From positions 42,488-106,487 of the forward strand of contig SVJH01000005.1 in NCBI GenBank assembly GCA_015069095.1: 64,000 nucleotides of DNA, read 5' to 3'. Position 1 is the first letter of the stretch, and every line of letters begins with the position of its first letter. The notes beneath the pieces were generated by a model, which saw only the letters and a program-made list of their open reading frames with translations, was not told the DNA's origin and made no database searches. Source of the DNA: Oscillospiraceae bacterium (GTDB lineage: Bacteria; Bacillota; Clostridia; UMGS1810). Shown in pieces: positions 17,149 to 24,727 of the stretch. A program made the translations under genes and the position numbers.

Positions 17149-17567
17149 TACAGACCACCTTTTTGAGAGTTCTCTTTAACTGTATTTATTGATGAAATCA
17201 ACATTTTGCGAATTTGTCCACAATCATTTACTGTATTTATTGATGAAATCAACATTTTGCGAATTTGTCCACAATCATTTAATATCTTTTTATATTTTTC
17301 ATCATCAATATATCCTGTTCTATTAAGAAGCTCCAGCCAATACTCTGACTCATAACATTCTTTCAAAGATATTTGCATTTTTGAAATAAAATCAGCAGTT
17401 CCGTGAGCATATTTTGATTCGTGAATATTTGCACCAATTGATGTACCTGAACGCATAAGCTGATTTGTTAAAACACTTTCTCTTTTTGCTTCTTTGATAT
17501 TTTTACACATATTTATAATTTCAACTGCAAAATCTTTTGCTTTATCAAGCATTATGCTTTCTGCCAT
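17148..17567 (-). CDS. Four-helix-bundle protein (23S rRNA IVP / TIGR02436 type) with internal 17-residue duplication
   Basis: 139 residues from ATG 17,567; an in-frame TTG at 17,585 would add six residues, but AGGA nine bases ahead supports 17,567. Family pattern: KDFAVEIINMCK near the start, NQLMRSGTSIGANIHESKYA (about 36-55), DFISKMQISLKECYESEYWL (about 60-79). Proteins of this class are encoded in intervening sequences of 23S rRNA and, as relatives, in diversity-generating retroelements; their role is unknown. Here neither rRNA nor reverse transcriptase is near. The C-terminus contains a perfect 51-bp tandem duplication that repeats NDCGQIRKMLISSINTV. A hairpin array lies directly upstream. 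Confidence 0.8.
   Translation of the reverse strand: MAESIMLDKAKDFAVEIINMCKNIKEAKRESVLTNQLMRSGTSIGANIHESKYAHGTADFISKMQISLKECYESEYWLELLNRTGYIDDEKYKKILNDCGQIRKMLISSINTVNDCGQIRKMLISSINTVKENSQKGGL
17180..17281 (-). repeat. Perfect 51-bp tandem duplication inside the four-helix-bundle gene
   Basis: Bases 17,180-17,230 and 17,231-17,281 are identical. Because 51 is a multiple of three the frame is kept and 17 residues are repeated. Absence of any difference between copies points to a recent event. Confidence 0.97.
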
Positions 17568-17590
17568 ATACTCACATCCTATCAATTTCT

Positions 17591-17796
17591 TTTAGCTAAA
17601 TTTTGCAACAAGTTGCAAATCTAAATTATTACGCTTTGCTCCATAGCTAAATAACTCCTTCGGAGTAGCTAAATTAAATTCACATTATAGCTGACCGCAG
17701 GTCAATTTAGCTACGAAGTAATTTAGCGTGCGTCAGCACATTTAGCTCGCTGCCAAGCGAATTTAGCTGAATAGATTTAACTTTGTTAAATCTATT
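17591..17796. repeat. Array of short hairpins separated by TTTAGCT-type spacers
   Basis: No gene lies in 17,586-17,893. Seven hairpins follow one another: TTGCAAC/GTTGCAA (17,603-17,618), ACTCC/GGAGT (17,654-17,666), GACC/GGTC (17,693-17,703), TAC/GTA (17,712-17,720), GTGC/GCAC (17,728-17,739), TCGCT/AGCGA (17,747-17,760) and a perfect 12-bp stem AATAGATTTAAC/GTTAAATCTATT (17,770-17,796). Most are preceded by (T/A)TAGCT. Stems differ in sequence while spacers are conserved. The array lies just upstream of the four-helix-bundle gene, reading minus strand. Confidence 0.8.
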
Positions 17797-17823
17797 CTAT
17801 CACATTTATTATTTTTTTACAAC

Positions 17824-17881
17824 AAAAAAGCATCTTTGGGCGTTTTCATTTAAGAATTGTTCGCCTGAAAAATGCTTTTTT
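17824..17881 (-). terminator. Hairpin terminator downstream of rqcP
   Basis: AAAAAAGCAT pairs with ATGCTTTTTT, with an inner GGGCG.../...CGCC pairing, ending in T-rich sequence on the minus strand, 13 bases past the rqcP stop. Confidence 0.65.
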
Positions 17882-17893
17882 AAAAATATTTTT

Positions 17894-18133
17894 TTACAAT
17901 ATTTTGTAAAGGTCAGAAGCATCTTGTTTTAAAGTGTGCTCTGCAATTTTTATAACCTCAACCTTTATTATTTTTTCGCCAAAAGTTATTTCTATGATAT
18001 CGCCTTCCTTAACATTAGATGAAGGTTTGGCTACTTTTGAATTTATCATAACTTTTCCATTATCGCACGCTTCTTGTGCAACAGTGCGTCTTTTTATAAG
18101 TCGCGATACTTTTAAATACTTGTCAAGCCTCAT
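17894..18133 (-). CDS. rqcP: S4-domain RNA-binding protein, RqcP/YabO type
   Basis: 79 residues, essentially a lone S4 domain: MRLDKYLKVSRLIKRRTVAQ at the N-terminus, then CDNGKVMINSKVAKPSSNVKEGDIIEI. In Firmicutes, the RqcP/YabO protein binds stalled 50S subunits and helps RqcH add alanine tails during ribosome-associated quality control. The gene follows HU on the same strand, the arrangement seen around yabO in many Clostridia, which separates it from the similar Hsp15 and YlmH families. A terminator-like hairpin (18,162-18,191) lies between HU and this gene, so part of its transcription may be read-through. Confidence 0.85.
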   Translation of the reverse strand: MRLDKYLKVSRLIKRRTVAQEACDNGKVMINSKVAKPSSNVKEGDIIEITFGEKIIKVEVIKIAEHTLKQDASDLYKIL

Positions 18134-18161
18134 TAAAGTGTCCTCCCAAAGTATAAAAATT

Positions 18162-18191
18162 AAAAGGCACAGAACATATCCTGTGCCTTTT
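18162..18191 (-). terminator. Hairpin terminator after the HU gene
   Basis: AAAAGGCACAG pairs with CTGTGCCTTTT; T-rich sequence follows on the minus strand. Confidence 0.75.
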
Positions 18192-18210
18192 GTTACTAAA
18201 TAATGTTAAA

Positions 18211-18483
18211 TTATTTAATAGCGTCTTTAAGAGCTTTACCAGCTTTGAAAGCAGGAACTTTAGAAGCAGGAATTGTGATTTCTGCTTTTGTTAAAGGATT
18301 TCTACCTTTTCTTTCAGCACGTGCTCTAACTTCGAATGTACCAAAACCAACAAGCTGTACTTTGTCGTCTTTAGCAAGAGCATCTGTGATGCTTTCGATT
18401 AAAGCTGTGATAGCTTTGTCTGCGTCTTTTTTTGTAAGACCGCTTTTGTCTGCAACTTTTGCGATTAATTCTGTTTTATTCAT
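18211..18483 (-). CDS. hup: HU-family DNA-binding protein
   Basis: 90 residues, the standard HU length. [20 protein letters not shown] begins the dimerisation helices, [18 protein letters not shown] (about 46-63) leads into the beta-arm, and the arm tip is [21 protein letters not shown] with the intercalating Pro. HU bends and compacts DNA as a homodimer. SD GAGGTGG lies about 7 bases before the ATG. Single HU genes of this type are highly expressed; the gene has its own terminator. The rqcP neighbour downstream is a conserved arrangement. Confidence 0.97.
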   Translation of the reverse strand: MNKTELIAKVADKSGLTKKDADKAITALIESITDALAKDDKVQLVGFGTFEVRARAERKGRNPLTKAEITIPASKVPAFKAGKALKDAIK

Positions 18484-18638
18484 TATAAATCCACCTCTTC
18501 ATTTGATTTTGTTACAAGTGTAAACTCGCAACCCTTATATACCATATTATAATTGATTTGAAACACTTTTACCAGTCTTTTTTTCATTTTTTACGTTTTG
18601 TACAAAAAATATGTACATTTTTTGTGTATTTTAACAAA

Positions 18639-20234
18639 TTATTTGGTAATTATACCAAATTTAAGCATTATATTTGCTAATTTTTCCCCTTTTGGAAGCA
18701 TTAAAATATCATTATAATTTATTGTTTTCAATGCAAAAATCATCACTACATATACCAAAGCACCTACTAAGATAGAAAGAAGTGTTGAAATTGCATAATG
18801 AATTCCCGATGTAAAATGCGTAGTTAAAAGGACTGCTACTGCCATTACCAATACACATAAAATTGGCTTTATTACAAATTCTTTTACACTTAATTTTACT
18901 TTCATTTCTTTTATAATAAAGAAAATATTAAGAATAAGTATTACAACGTAGCAACATATTGTACCTATTGGTGCACCGTTTATATTTACATTTGGTATTC
19001 CTACCAAGATATAATTTATTACAATTTTGAAAATACCACCGATAAGCATATTTATTACAGGTATTTTTTCTTTTTGCATCGCCTGAAGCACAGCGTTTGT
19101 TACCATTACAAGCGATACAAATACAACTGCATATCCTAAAAGCGAAAGTGTACCTGTTGCCGATGTATCACTGTATACAAGTTGCAAAATAGGTTTTGCA
19201 AGTACAGAAAGTCCAACTGCACAAGGAAGTGCAAATATTGTTGTTACTTTCAGTGCCATTGACACAGTTGAATTTACTGTTTTTCTGTCTTTTAATGCAT
19301 ACGCACTTGCGATTGCAGGCACTATGCTTACGCTTATTGATGAAATAAGTGTTGCAGGCAAATTAAACATTGGAACGGCATATCCTGAATATGAGCCGTA
19401 AAGAAATTTACATGTATCTTCGTTAAATCCCGCATCTTTAAGTCTTCTCATTATCATTGCGAGGTCAATTAAACTTGTAAGAGAAAATACCGATGCTCCA
19501 AGCGTAATCGGGATTGCTATTTTTATTAAGTTTTTTACTATATTTCTTCTTGATGAAACTACAGAATCTGTTTTTTTATCAAAAAGTTTCTTTCTGTTTT
19601 TTATAAATATCGCAACAACTACCACACAAGCTAAAAGCGAACCGAGTGATACACCTAAAACCGCACCTGCCGCACCCATGTCTACATTAGATGTAATATT
19701 TATAAAATAATATGCAAGTCCAAAACCAAAAACAAGTTTACCTGTTGATTCTACAACTTCTGACCACGCAGTTGGAACCATATTTTGATGTCCCTGAAAA
19801 AATCCGCGGAATGCCGATACTATTCCGACAAAGAATATAGAAGGCGCTATTGCACGGATTGCATTTGCTGCACTTGGGCAACTTATTGCATTTGCAAACA
19901 TATCTGCACCGAAAAATAGTGCGAGCATTCCCGCAAAGCATATCGAAGTAAGAACTAATAAACTTACGCTTAGTATTCTTTTTGATTCTTCCTTATTACC
20001 TTTTACTTCACTTTCACTTACCATTTTTGAAATTGCAACAGGAAGTCCTGCTGTTGCAATAATGAACATAACAGTATAAATCTGGTATGCTGCACCAAAC
20101 ACTGCCATTCCTTCAGGCTTTAAAAGATATGTAAGAGGTATTTTAAATATCATGCCTATTACTTTTGTAACCATATTGGCTATCAAAAGTATAAGCGCAC
20201 CTTTCATAAAAGTTTGATTTTTATTATCGTTCAA
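18639..20234 (-). CDS. SpoVB/MurJ-type polysaccharide (lipid II) flippase family protein
   Basis: 531 residues with about 14 membrane helices, as in the MOP exporter superfamily. The N-terminus FMKGALILLIANMVTKVIGM, followed by FKIPLTYLLKPEGMAVFG, is typical of the Firmicute SpoVB/YabM group. Members move undecaprenyl-linked saccharides or lipid II across the membrane during wall or spore cortex synthesis. It lies upstream of HU and RqcP on the same strand, similar to the yabM-yabO region of Bacillus. Whether it serves vegetative or spore wall synthesis is not decidable here. Confidence 0.85.
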   Translation of the reverse strand: MNDNKNQTFMKGALILLIANMVTKVIGMIFKIPLTYLLKPEGMAVFGAAYQIYTVMFIIATAGLPVAISKMVSESEVKGNKEESKRILSVSLLVLTSICFAGMLALFFGADMFANAISCPSAANAIRAIAPSIFFVGIVSAFRGFFQGHQNMVPTAWSEVVESTGKLVFGFGLAYYFINITSNVDMGAAGAVLGVSLGSLLACVVVVAIFIKNRKKLFDKKTDSVVSSRRNIVKNLIKIAIPITLGASVFSLTSLIDLAMIMRRLKDAGFNEDTCKFLYGSYSGYAVPMFNLPATLISSISVSIVPAIASAYALKDRKTVNSTVSMALKVTTIFALPCAVGLSVLAKPILQLVYSDTSATGTLSLLGYAVVFVSLVMVTNAVLQAMQKEKIPVINMLIGGIFKIVINYILVGIPNVNINGAPIGTICCYVVILILNIFFIIKEMKVKLSVKEFVIKPILCVLVMAVAVLLTTHFTSGIHYAISTLLSILVGALVYVVMIFALKTINYNDILMLPKGEKLANIMLKFGIITK

Positions 20235-20422
20235 ATTAACACATCCTATTATTTACTAAACAGTATTTTATCATTTTTTGCAATATACGTCAACTTGAAA
20301 AATGTATATATTTATCGAATGTCATTTTTGCGCAAGTGTGCATCCGCAGTCTGTTTTATAAAAATCGTCATATACTGCATAAGAATTATTCAGTTTATAC
20401 ATTATAACATATTATTACAAAA

Positions 20423-20452
20423 AATTAGCAATGGCAAAGTCCATTGCTAATT
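20423..20452 (-). terminator. Terminator of the kinase/phosphatase operon
   Basis: ATTAGCAATGG pairs with CCATTGCTAAT, followed on the minus strand by TTTTTTG. It begins 7 bases after the kinase stop codon. The 224-base gap 20,235-20,458 holds nothing else clear. Confidence 0.8.
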
Positions 20453-20458
20453 CAGATT

Positions 20459-21505
20459 TTATAAATCTCCACCAGTTGAAAACCACTCATCTTTTTTCTC
20501 TTTTGTTTTTACCGAACTATCTAAAACAGTTGTACTCTCGTTTCCAAAACTTCCCATTCCAATAATTCTGCTTGAACCTTTAGAAGAAACAAACGTCGAT
20601 GATTCTCCTGTACGCGTAATATCAATATCCGATTTTACCTGCTCATGAGATATTCCATTTACATATTCTACGATTTCTTTTGCACTTGGTCTGTTTTCGG
20701 GATTTGCATCAAGCATCCTTCTTATAAGAGATGCCATTTCGTCTCCGGTTTTTGTTGCATCTATATCAATATTCGCACCCTCTAAGGCTGCACCAAAGTA
20801 ATACTCATATTCTTCAATATTAAAATTTGGTAATTCTCCCGTAAAATACTGATAAAATACAAGTCCGAGTGCAAAGATATCTATTTTTTCTGTAATATTT
20901 ACATCTTCGCCACGCATTTTTAAAAACGTTTCAGGCGCAAGATATGTCAAATCCCCACCAAGTTCTATTTCGCCTATTATGTCATCTTTAAACATTCCGG
21001 TGTCAAAATCAATAATTTTTCCCGTATACCTGCCTCCCGATGTTTTCTTAACAAATATATTAGACGGTTTTACATCAAAATGTATTACACCTGCATCATG
21101 CAAACACCAAAAAGCAAATGCAACAGTTTTAACAAGAAGATATTTGTCGTTTAAAGAAATTTTCGATATTTCTTCTAAAGAAACCGAATTTGAAGAAACC
21201 TTTTCCATAACAATGTAATATTTGCTGTCATATCTGAAAAACTCTTCTATTCTTACCAAATTGCCAAATCCAGCCCTGTTTACCGCATTGTATAGTTTTC
21301 TGTATTTTTGTTCAAACTCTTCGCAATACTTTCTCTTTTCATCTAAAAGCTCTTTTGACATAGTTCCGTCATCCATAGGATACACTGGGTCAAGTAATCT
21401 TTTAATGAAAAATTCACGCGTTCCCTTTCTTGCAAAAGTCCACATTGAGCATCCGCTGTTATCATTTATAAAATTGTCTATTTTATAGCCATTTATTACT
21501 TCCAT
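20459..21505 (-). CDS. Atypical Ser/Thr protein kinase with TGGDL C-terminal tail
   Basis: 348 residues, soluble. The kinase domain spans about 5-275: FFIKRL (about 33-38; ATP Lys), HFDVKPSNIFV (about 139-149), DFDTGMF (metal Asp), APETF and KIDIFALGLVFYQYFTGELP. HRD reads HFD and DFG reads DFD, so it is a non-RD kinase that keeps the catalytic Lys, Asp, Asn and metal-binding Asp. A 60-residue Ser/Thr-rich tail (DITRTGESSTFVSSKGSS...) ends in WFSTGGDL. It is the last gene of an operon with PP2C, vWA and zinc-ribbon genes, a set like the TerY-P triad. No extracellular sensor domain is present. Confidence 0.88.
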   Translation of the reverse strand: MEVINGYKIDNFINDNSGCSMWTFARKGTREFFIKRLLDPVYPMDDGTMSKELLDEKRKYCEEFEQKYRKLYNAVNRAGFGNLVRIEEFFRYDSKYYIVMEKVSSNSVSLEEISKISLNDKYLLVKTVAFAFWCLHDAGVIHFDVKPSNIFVKKTSGGRYTGKIIDFDTGMFKDDIIGEIELGGDLTYLAPETFLKMRGEDVNITEKIDIFALGLVFYQYFTGELPNFNIEEYEYYFGAALEGANIDIDATKTGDEMASLIRRMLDANPENRPSAKEIVEYVNGISHEQVKSDIDITRTGESSTFVSSKGSSRIIGMGSFGNESTTVLDSSVKTKEKKDEWFSTGGDL

Positions 21506-21542
21506 TTATGTACCACCAATTGCTAATATTGATTGCTATTTG

Positions 21543-22034
21543 TTATAAATCTCCGCCTGTTTTAAAAAAGCCTTTATTTATGTGTTCTGTCTCTTTCTTG
21601 GATAAATCTGTTTTTGTATCACTACTTGATATTCTAAGGCGTGATAAAGACAATTTTTCGGGCTTGGAATCTGAAACAAAACCGGTTCGTTTTTCTTTTG
21701 CATCACTTATTTTAATATCTTTATTGTATCTTTCTGTTACATATATGTCATCAAAATCGGATTTTTCGGTTTTTGAAACAGTGTTATAATCAATTCGAAT
21801 ATCTGCTTCACTATCAGTATAATCTATTGGTATATCGTTATTTTCACAAGAAACATCATCATAAAAATGATCGTCAAATTCAACATTATCTATATTTTTT
21901 AATGAGTTTATATCATCAAAGTTATATACCGGATTATATGATTCTTCTTTTTTATCTGCCTTTTTACTTGTCTTTGCACCACATTTAGAACAAAATACAC
22001 CTTTTATTTCTGCTCCGCACTTTTTACAGAACAT
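21543..22034 (-). CDS. Zinc-ribbon protein with long disordered acidic/Ser-rich region and TGGDL tail
   Basis: 163 residues. The N-terminal zinc ribbon has CKKC at 3-6 and CSKC at 15-18. Residues about 25-150 are low-complexity, rich in Asp, Ser and Thr, and probably disordered, with no membrane segment. The C-terminus FFKTGGDL matches the FSTGGDL end of the kinase encoded next; both tails also contain a DI.I element and an RTG...FVS element. It may be a substrate or adaptor of that kinase, comparable in design to FHA- or ribbon-type adaptors in other kinase systems, but that is inference. Position between PP2C and kinase supports functional linkage. Confidence 0.75.
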   Translation of the reverse strand: MFCKKCGAEIKGVFCSKCGAKTSKKADKKEESYNPVYNFDDINSLKNIDNVEFDDHFYDDVSCENNDIPIDYTDSEADIRIDYNTVSKTEKSDFDDIYVTERYNKDIKISDAKEKRTGFVSDSKPEKLSLSRLRISSSDTKTDLSKKETEHINKGFFKTGGDL

Positions 22035-22046
22035 AATTAGCCTCCG

Positions 22047-22958
22047 TTATTTTTCGTTTAAGTACCTCGAATAGTTTGTTTTATATAAATCCCATTTTTT
22101 ACTTATATCATCATCTGAAACTATAAAATTGTTTTTTACATATATATTTCTGTTTTTAAAGTCTCTTTTCATTTTTAAAAAGTTTTCAAATCCAAACACA
22201 CATACACTTAGTGAATAATCATCGCCGGCAACTTCTTTTATTGTGTCATTTAATTTTTTTTGCCACTCAAGTATGTTTTCAGACTCAACAAGACTGCTTG
22301 TTAAAAGATACTCAAATTCCATTGGCGAATTAAAATATGCAAAACATCCATCAGTTGCAGCAAATAGTATGCACGGTTTATTTACAGAAAATTCCTTTTT
22401 ATGAATTTCAAAATCTGCACTTGCACTTATTACGTTTGTAAGAACTCCATCACTTGTTATATTATCAAGAGCATCAAAAGAATCAACGTCGTCCTCGGTA
22501 AGTTGACAAAGTCCATCAAAATCAAGCATATAACAGCGCGAGTCGCCTGCCCACATACAAGTTATTTTGTCGGAATTTTTATACATTATTGCCGCAGTTG
22601 TAGGAAATGACTTTCCAAGACTTCCCAAAAGTCTTCCTGTTTTATCTGCATATTTTTCACATATATCAAGCGCTTCTCTTATGTAATCTCCTATTTTGGA
22701 AGCATCGTCAGGAGCAGTATCAAACCAACTTTTAACGCCACCGCAAACGGCCCTTGAAGAAATATACGCGCCTGTTTTTAATGAGTAATTATTATACCTT
22801 TTTGAGCCTATACCACCGCATCCATCAAAAACGGCAACTATTGTTTTATCACCTTTGTTTGAATAATAATAACTATCTTCTCCGTTATTTGGTTTTGCTT
22901 CGCCTGCCACGCAAAAAATTGCATTCAATTTGTCATTATTTTGTTTAAATATACTCAT
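22047..22958 (-). CDS. PP2C-type serine/threonine protein phosphatase
   Basis: 303 residues. PP2C motifs in order: NNGEDSYYY (about 24-32), VFDGCGGIGS (about 43-52; metal Asp, with the usual DGHGG changed to DGCGG), SFPTTAAIM (about 115), WAGDSRCYML (about 134-143), ATDGCFAYF (about 202) and DDYSLSVCVF (about 245). A C-terminal region of about 50 charged residues follows. The ATG overlaps the vWA stop codon (ATGA at 22,955-22,958), so the two are translated together. It presumably opposes the kinase encoded two genes downstream. Metal-site Asp residues are intact, so activity is expected. Confidence 0.9.
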   Translation of the reverse strand: MSIFKQNNDKLNAIFCVAGEAKPNNGEDSYYYSNKGDKTIVAVFDGCGGIGSKRYNNYSLKTGAYISSRAVCGGVKSWFDTAPDDASKIGDYIREALDICEKYADKTGRLLGSLGKSFPTTAAIMYKNSDKITCMWAGDSRCYMLDFDGLCQLTEDDVDSFDALDNITSDGVLTNVISASADFEIHKKEFSVNKPCILFAATDGCFAYFNSPMEFEYLLTSSLVESENILEWQKKLNDTIKEVAGDDYSLSVCVFGFENFLKMKRDFKNRNIYVKNNFIVSDDDISKKWDLYKTNYSRYLNEK

Positions 22959-23641
22959 ATCGTGTTTGTTATAGTGTCAATAATCTGACTATACTCTAAA
23001 TCACTTAATCCATCGCCTGCAGTAGAAGGAAAATGTAAAACATTATTCCAGTTTCTTGAAATTACATTCCAGAATGGTTCATCAGGAGCGTAAAGAACTA
23101 ATCTTTTTGAGTTGTTATCGATAAATCCTTTCTGCTGAACGCCGCCCCACCACTGTGAAAGTTCATTTATATCCTGTGCCATACCATTTGGGTAATACTG
23201 ACTTTCTTTTCCTATACCAAGCGGATGTGTAGGAGCGTCTGTCCAAACAACGATAACCTGACGTTTTTTCATACCTTCTGTATCCCATTTTGACTTAATT
23301 GCATAAGCAAGTGCTTCAAGACCGTTTTCAGGGTCATCTCCGCCGCCATCTGCATAAAGTGAATTTACACACTGTTCAAAATCACTCGCCTGTTCAGGTA
23401 AATTAAAGAAATCTGTAACAAGCATTGCATCTTGTCCATCAGCTCTGTAATCACGAAATGCAATAACTCTTACTCTTAATTTATCAATATGTTTGTTTTT
23501 CTGATCCATAACTGTTGTTACGTCCTGATAAAAATTTAATGCATTTTTCTTTACAACATCAATCAAATCTCCCATACTTCCTGTACAGTCTATACAAAAT
23601 ACTAAATCTACGTTATACGTCATTTTATAGTTGCTTGCCAT
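22955..23641 (-). CDS. vWA-domain protein, TerY-like
   Basis: 228 residues from ATG 23,641; GGAGG 8-9 bases ahead favours this over the in-frame ATG at 23,656. Nearly the whole protein is a von Willebrand A domain: VDLVFCIDCTGSMGDLIDVV (about 11-30) holds the DxTxS MIDAS motif, YADGGGDDPENGLEAL (about 95-110) the distal MIDAS Thr/Asp-equivalent loop, and VVWTDAPTHPLG the third loop. TerY-class vWA proteins are metal-dependent scaffolds that pair with PP2C and kinase genes. No signal peptide or membrane helix is seen, so it is cytoplasmic. Confidence 0.9.
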   Translation of the reverse strand: MASNYKMTYNVDLVFCIDCTGSMGDLIDVVKKNALNFYQDVTTVMDQKNKHIDKLRVRVIAFRDYRADGQDAMLVTDFFNLPEQASDFEQCVNSLYADGGGDDPENGLEALAYAIKSKWDTEGMKKRQVIVVWTDAPTHPLGIGKESQYYPNGMAQDINELSQWWGGVQQKGFIDNNSKRLVLYAPDEPFWNVISRNWNNVLHFPSTAGDGLSDLEYSQIIDTITNTI

Positions 23642-23661
23642 TTTTACAACCTCCATTTTAT

Positions 23662-24159
23662 TTATTTTTTTAATATTTCGTCTGTTTTTTCAGTAAAACT
23701 TTGTAATCCTTCTGTTATGTTTTCTATCTTTGGTAAATTAGTTTCGTCTTTGTCTTTAGCATCTTTTTTTGTCTTTAATGCTTCACTGTATGATGTAGTT
23801 TGATTATTACTATCATTTTCTTTTGCTTTATCGCCTGATGAAATCATACTGAAAATTGATACTAATACAATTACAACGCTGATTGCTAACGAGATAACCG
23901 AAAACAAATATGCTTTTTTTGTTGTCTTTATAACCATATCAGTTTTTCTGGACAATTTTCTGATATCATTTTCAAGTCCGGTACTGTCAAATGTTTTAAT
24001 ACTAACTGTTGATTCAGATGTTTTTGGTAAATCATCTGTTTTGAAACTAAAAATATCTGCAAATCCTGAACATTTTTCTTTTTGGGGCATTCTTTCGCCG
24101 CATTTACTACATACTTTTGCGCCTTCTAAAATATTTGCTCCGCATTTATTACAAAACAT
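23662..24159 (-). CDS. Zinc-ribbon protein with one membrane helix
   Basis: 165 residues. CNKC (3-6) and CSKC (17-20) form an N-terminal zinc ribbon. A linker with several Ser/Thr follows (SESTVSIKTFDST), then a single hydrophobic helix AYLFSVISLAISVVIVLVSI (about 87-106) and a polar C-terminal part rich in Lys/Asp/Glu. With the ribbon inside, the C-terminus would be extracellular. Such ribbon-TM proteins are common, poorly understood accessory proteins in Firmicutes; here the operon places it with kinase, phosphatase and vWA genes, suggesting a membrane anchor or sensor. Confidence 0.75.
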   Translation of the reverse strand: MFCNKCGANILEGAKVCSKCGERMPQKEKCSGFADIFSFKTDDLPKTSESTVSIKTFDSTGLENDIRKLSRKTDMVIKTTKKAYLFSVISLAISVVIVLVSIFSMISSGDKAKENDSNNQTTSYSEALKTKKDAKDKDETNLPKIENITEGLQSFTEKTDEILKK

Positions 24160-24172
24160 TTCCCGTCCTCCT

Positions 24173-24574
24173 TTATATCATTCCGTTAATTACCATTACT
24201 GTTACAATAATAATCGCCACTATGATTACTAAAAGCAAGAAAATCAGCCCTCCAAAGCCGCCCTTCTTCTCATAATCCGAATAAACTGTTGTATCTTTTA
24301 TCTCTTCATACTCACTTGTTTTTAATGAAGTTGGCGCCTTTACAGTTGTTGTTTTTTTATTTGATTCTTTCCTATCTTCTTCCATTATCAAGGCATTTTC
24401 GCGTCTTTCTTCTTCAAGACTCCATTTTTTGAGTATTTTTATTGCGCTTGTCTGATGCGCACCGCATAACATACAAACTTCACTGGTTATCTCATTTTCA
24501 GTTTCGCACTTAGAACACAACCACGAATCTGTTAATCGTCTGTATTTTAAGACAATATCTGTTTCAAATTCCAT
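24173..24574 (-). CDS. RanBP2-like zinc-finger protein with C-terminal membrane helix
   Basis: 133 residues from ATG 24,574 (GGAG 8 bases ahead); a TTG at 24,598 is in frame but unsupported. A DSWLCSKC...CMLCG zinc finger occupies about 16-40 (CxxC-x10-CxxC, as in RanBP2-type fingers). A charged middle (EEERRENALIMEEDRKE) is followed by a Thr-rich linker, then GGFGGLIFLLLVIIVAIIIV (about 107-126) near the C-terminus, making it tail-anchored with the finger in the cytoplasm. First gene of the six-gene operon. Function not recognised. Confidence 0.7.
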   Translation of the reverse strand: MEFETDIVLKYRRLTDSWLCSKCETENEITSEVCMLCGAHQTSAIKILKKWSLEEERRENALIMEEDRKESNKKTTTVKAPTSLKTSEYEEIKDTTVYSDYEKKGGFGGLIFLLLVIIVAIIIVTVMVINGMI

Positions 24575-24613
24575 GTAAATTTCTCCATTTTTCGACAAAT
24601 AAAATACAAATAA

Positions 24614-24642
24614 ATTATAGCACTACAATCTTTTTTTGTCAA
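24614..24642 (-). promoter_or_regulatory. Consensus promoter of the kinase/phosphatase/vWA operon
   Basis: On the minus strand, TTGACA (24,642-24,637), a 17-base spacer and TATAAT (24,619-24,614). The predicted start is about 33 bases before the first gene. Together with the terminator at 20,423-20,452 it defines the operon. Confidence 0.8.
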
Positions 24643-24663
24643 CAATGTATAGCCCAAAGAAAA

Positions 24664-24687
24664 ACTCCGATACAACTGCATCGGAGT
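24664..24687 (-). terminator. Terminator of the adhE / APH-like transcript
   Basis: ACTCCGAT pairs with ATCGGAGT; a T-rich tract follows on the minus strand. Confidence 0.75.
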
Positions 24688-24727
24688 CTTGCTTTAATTA
24701 TATAAACTCAATTAAATAAAGTACCTT

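Noticed and set aside
17148..17567. Four-helix-bundle gene considered as Avd of a diversity-generating retroelement
   Set aside because: No reverse transcriptase, template/variable repeat pair or target protein is seen nearby.
17591..17796. Hairpin array considered as a CRISPR array
   Set aside because: Conserved units are only 6-8 bases, the variable units are self-complementary hairpins, and no cas genes are present.
20459..24574. Kinase/PP2C/vWA operon considered as a full tellurite-resistance (Ter) system
   Set aside because: No TerD, TerC or TerB-like gene is present in the window; only the phospho-triad part matches.
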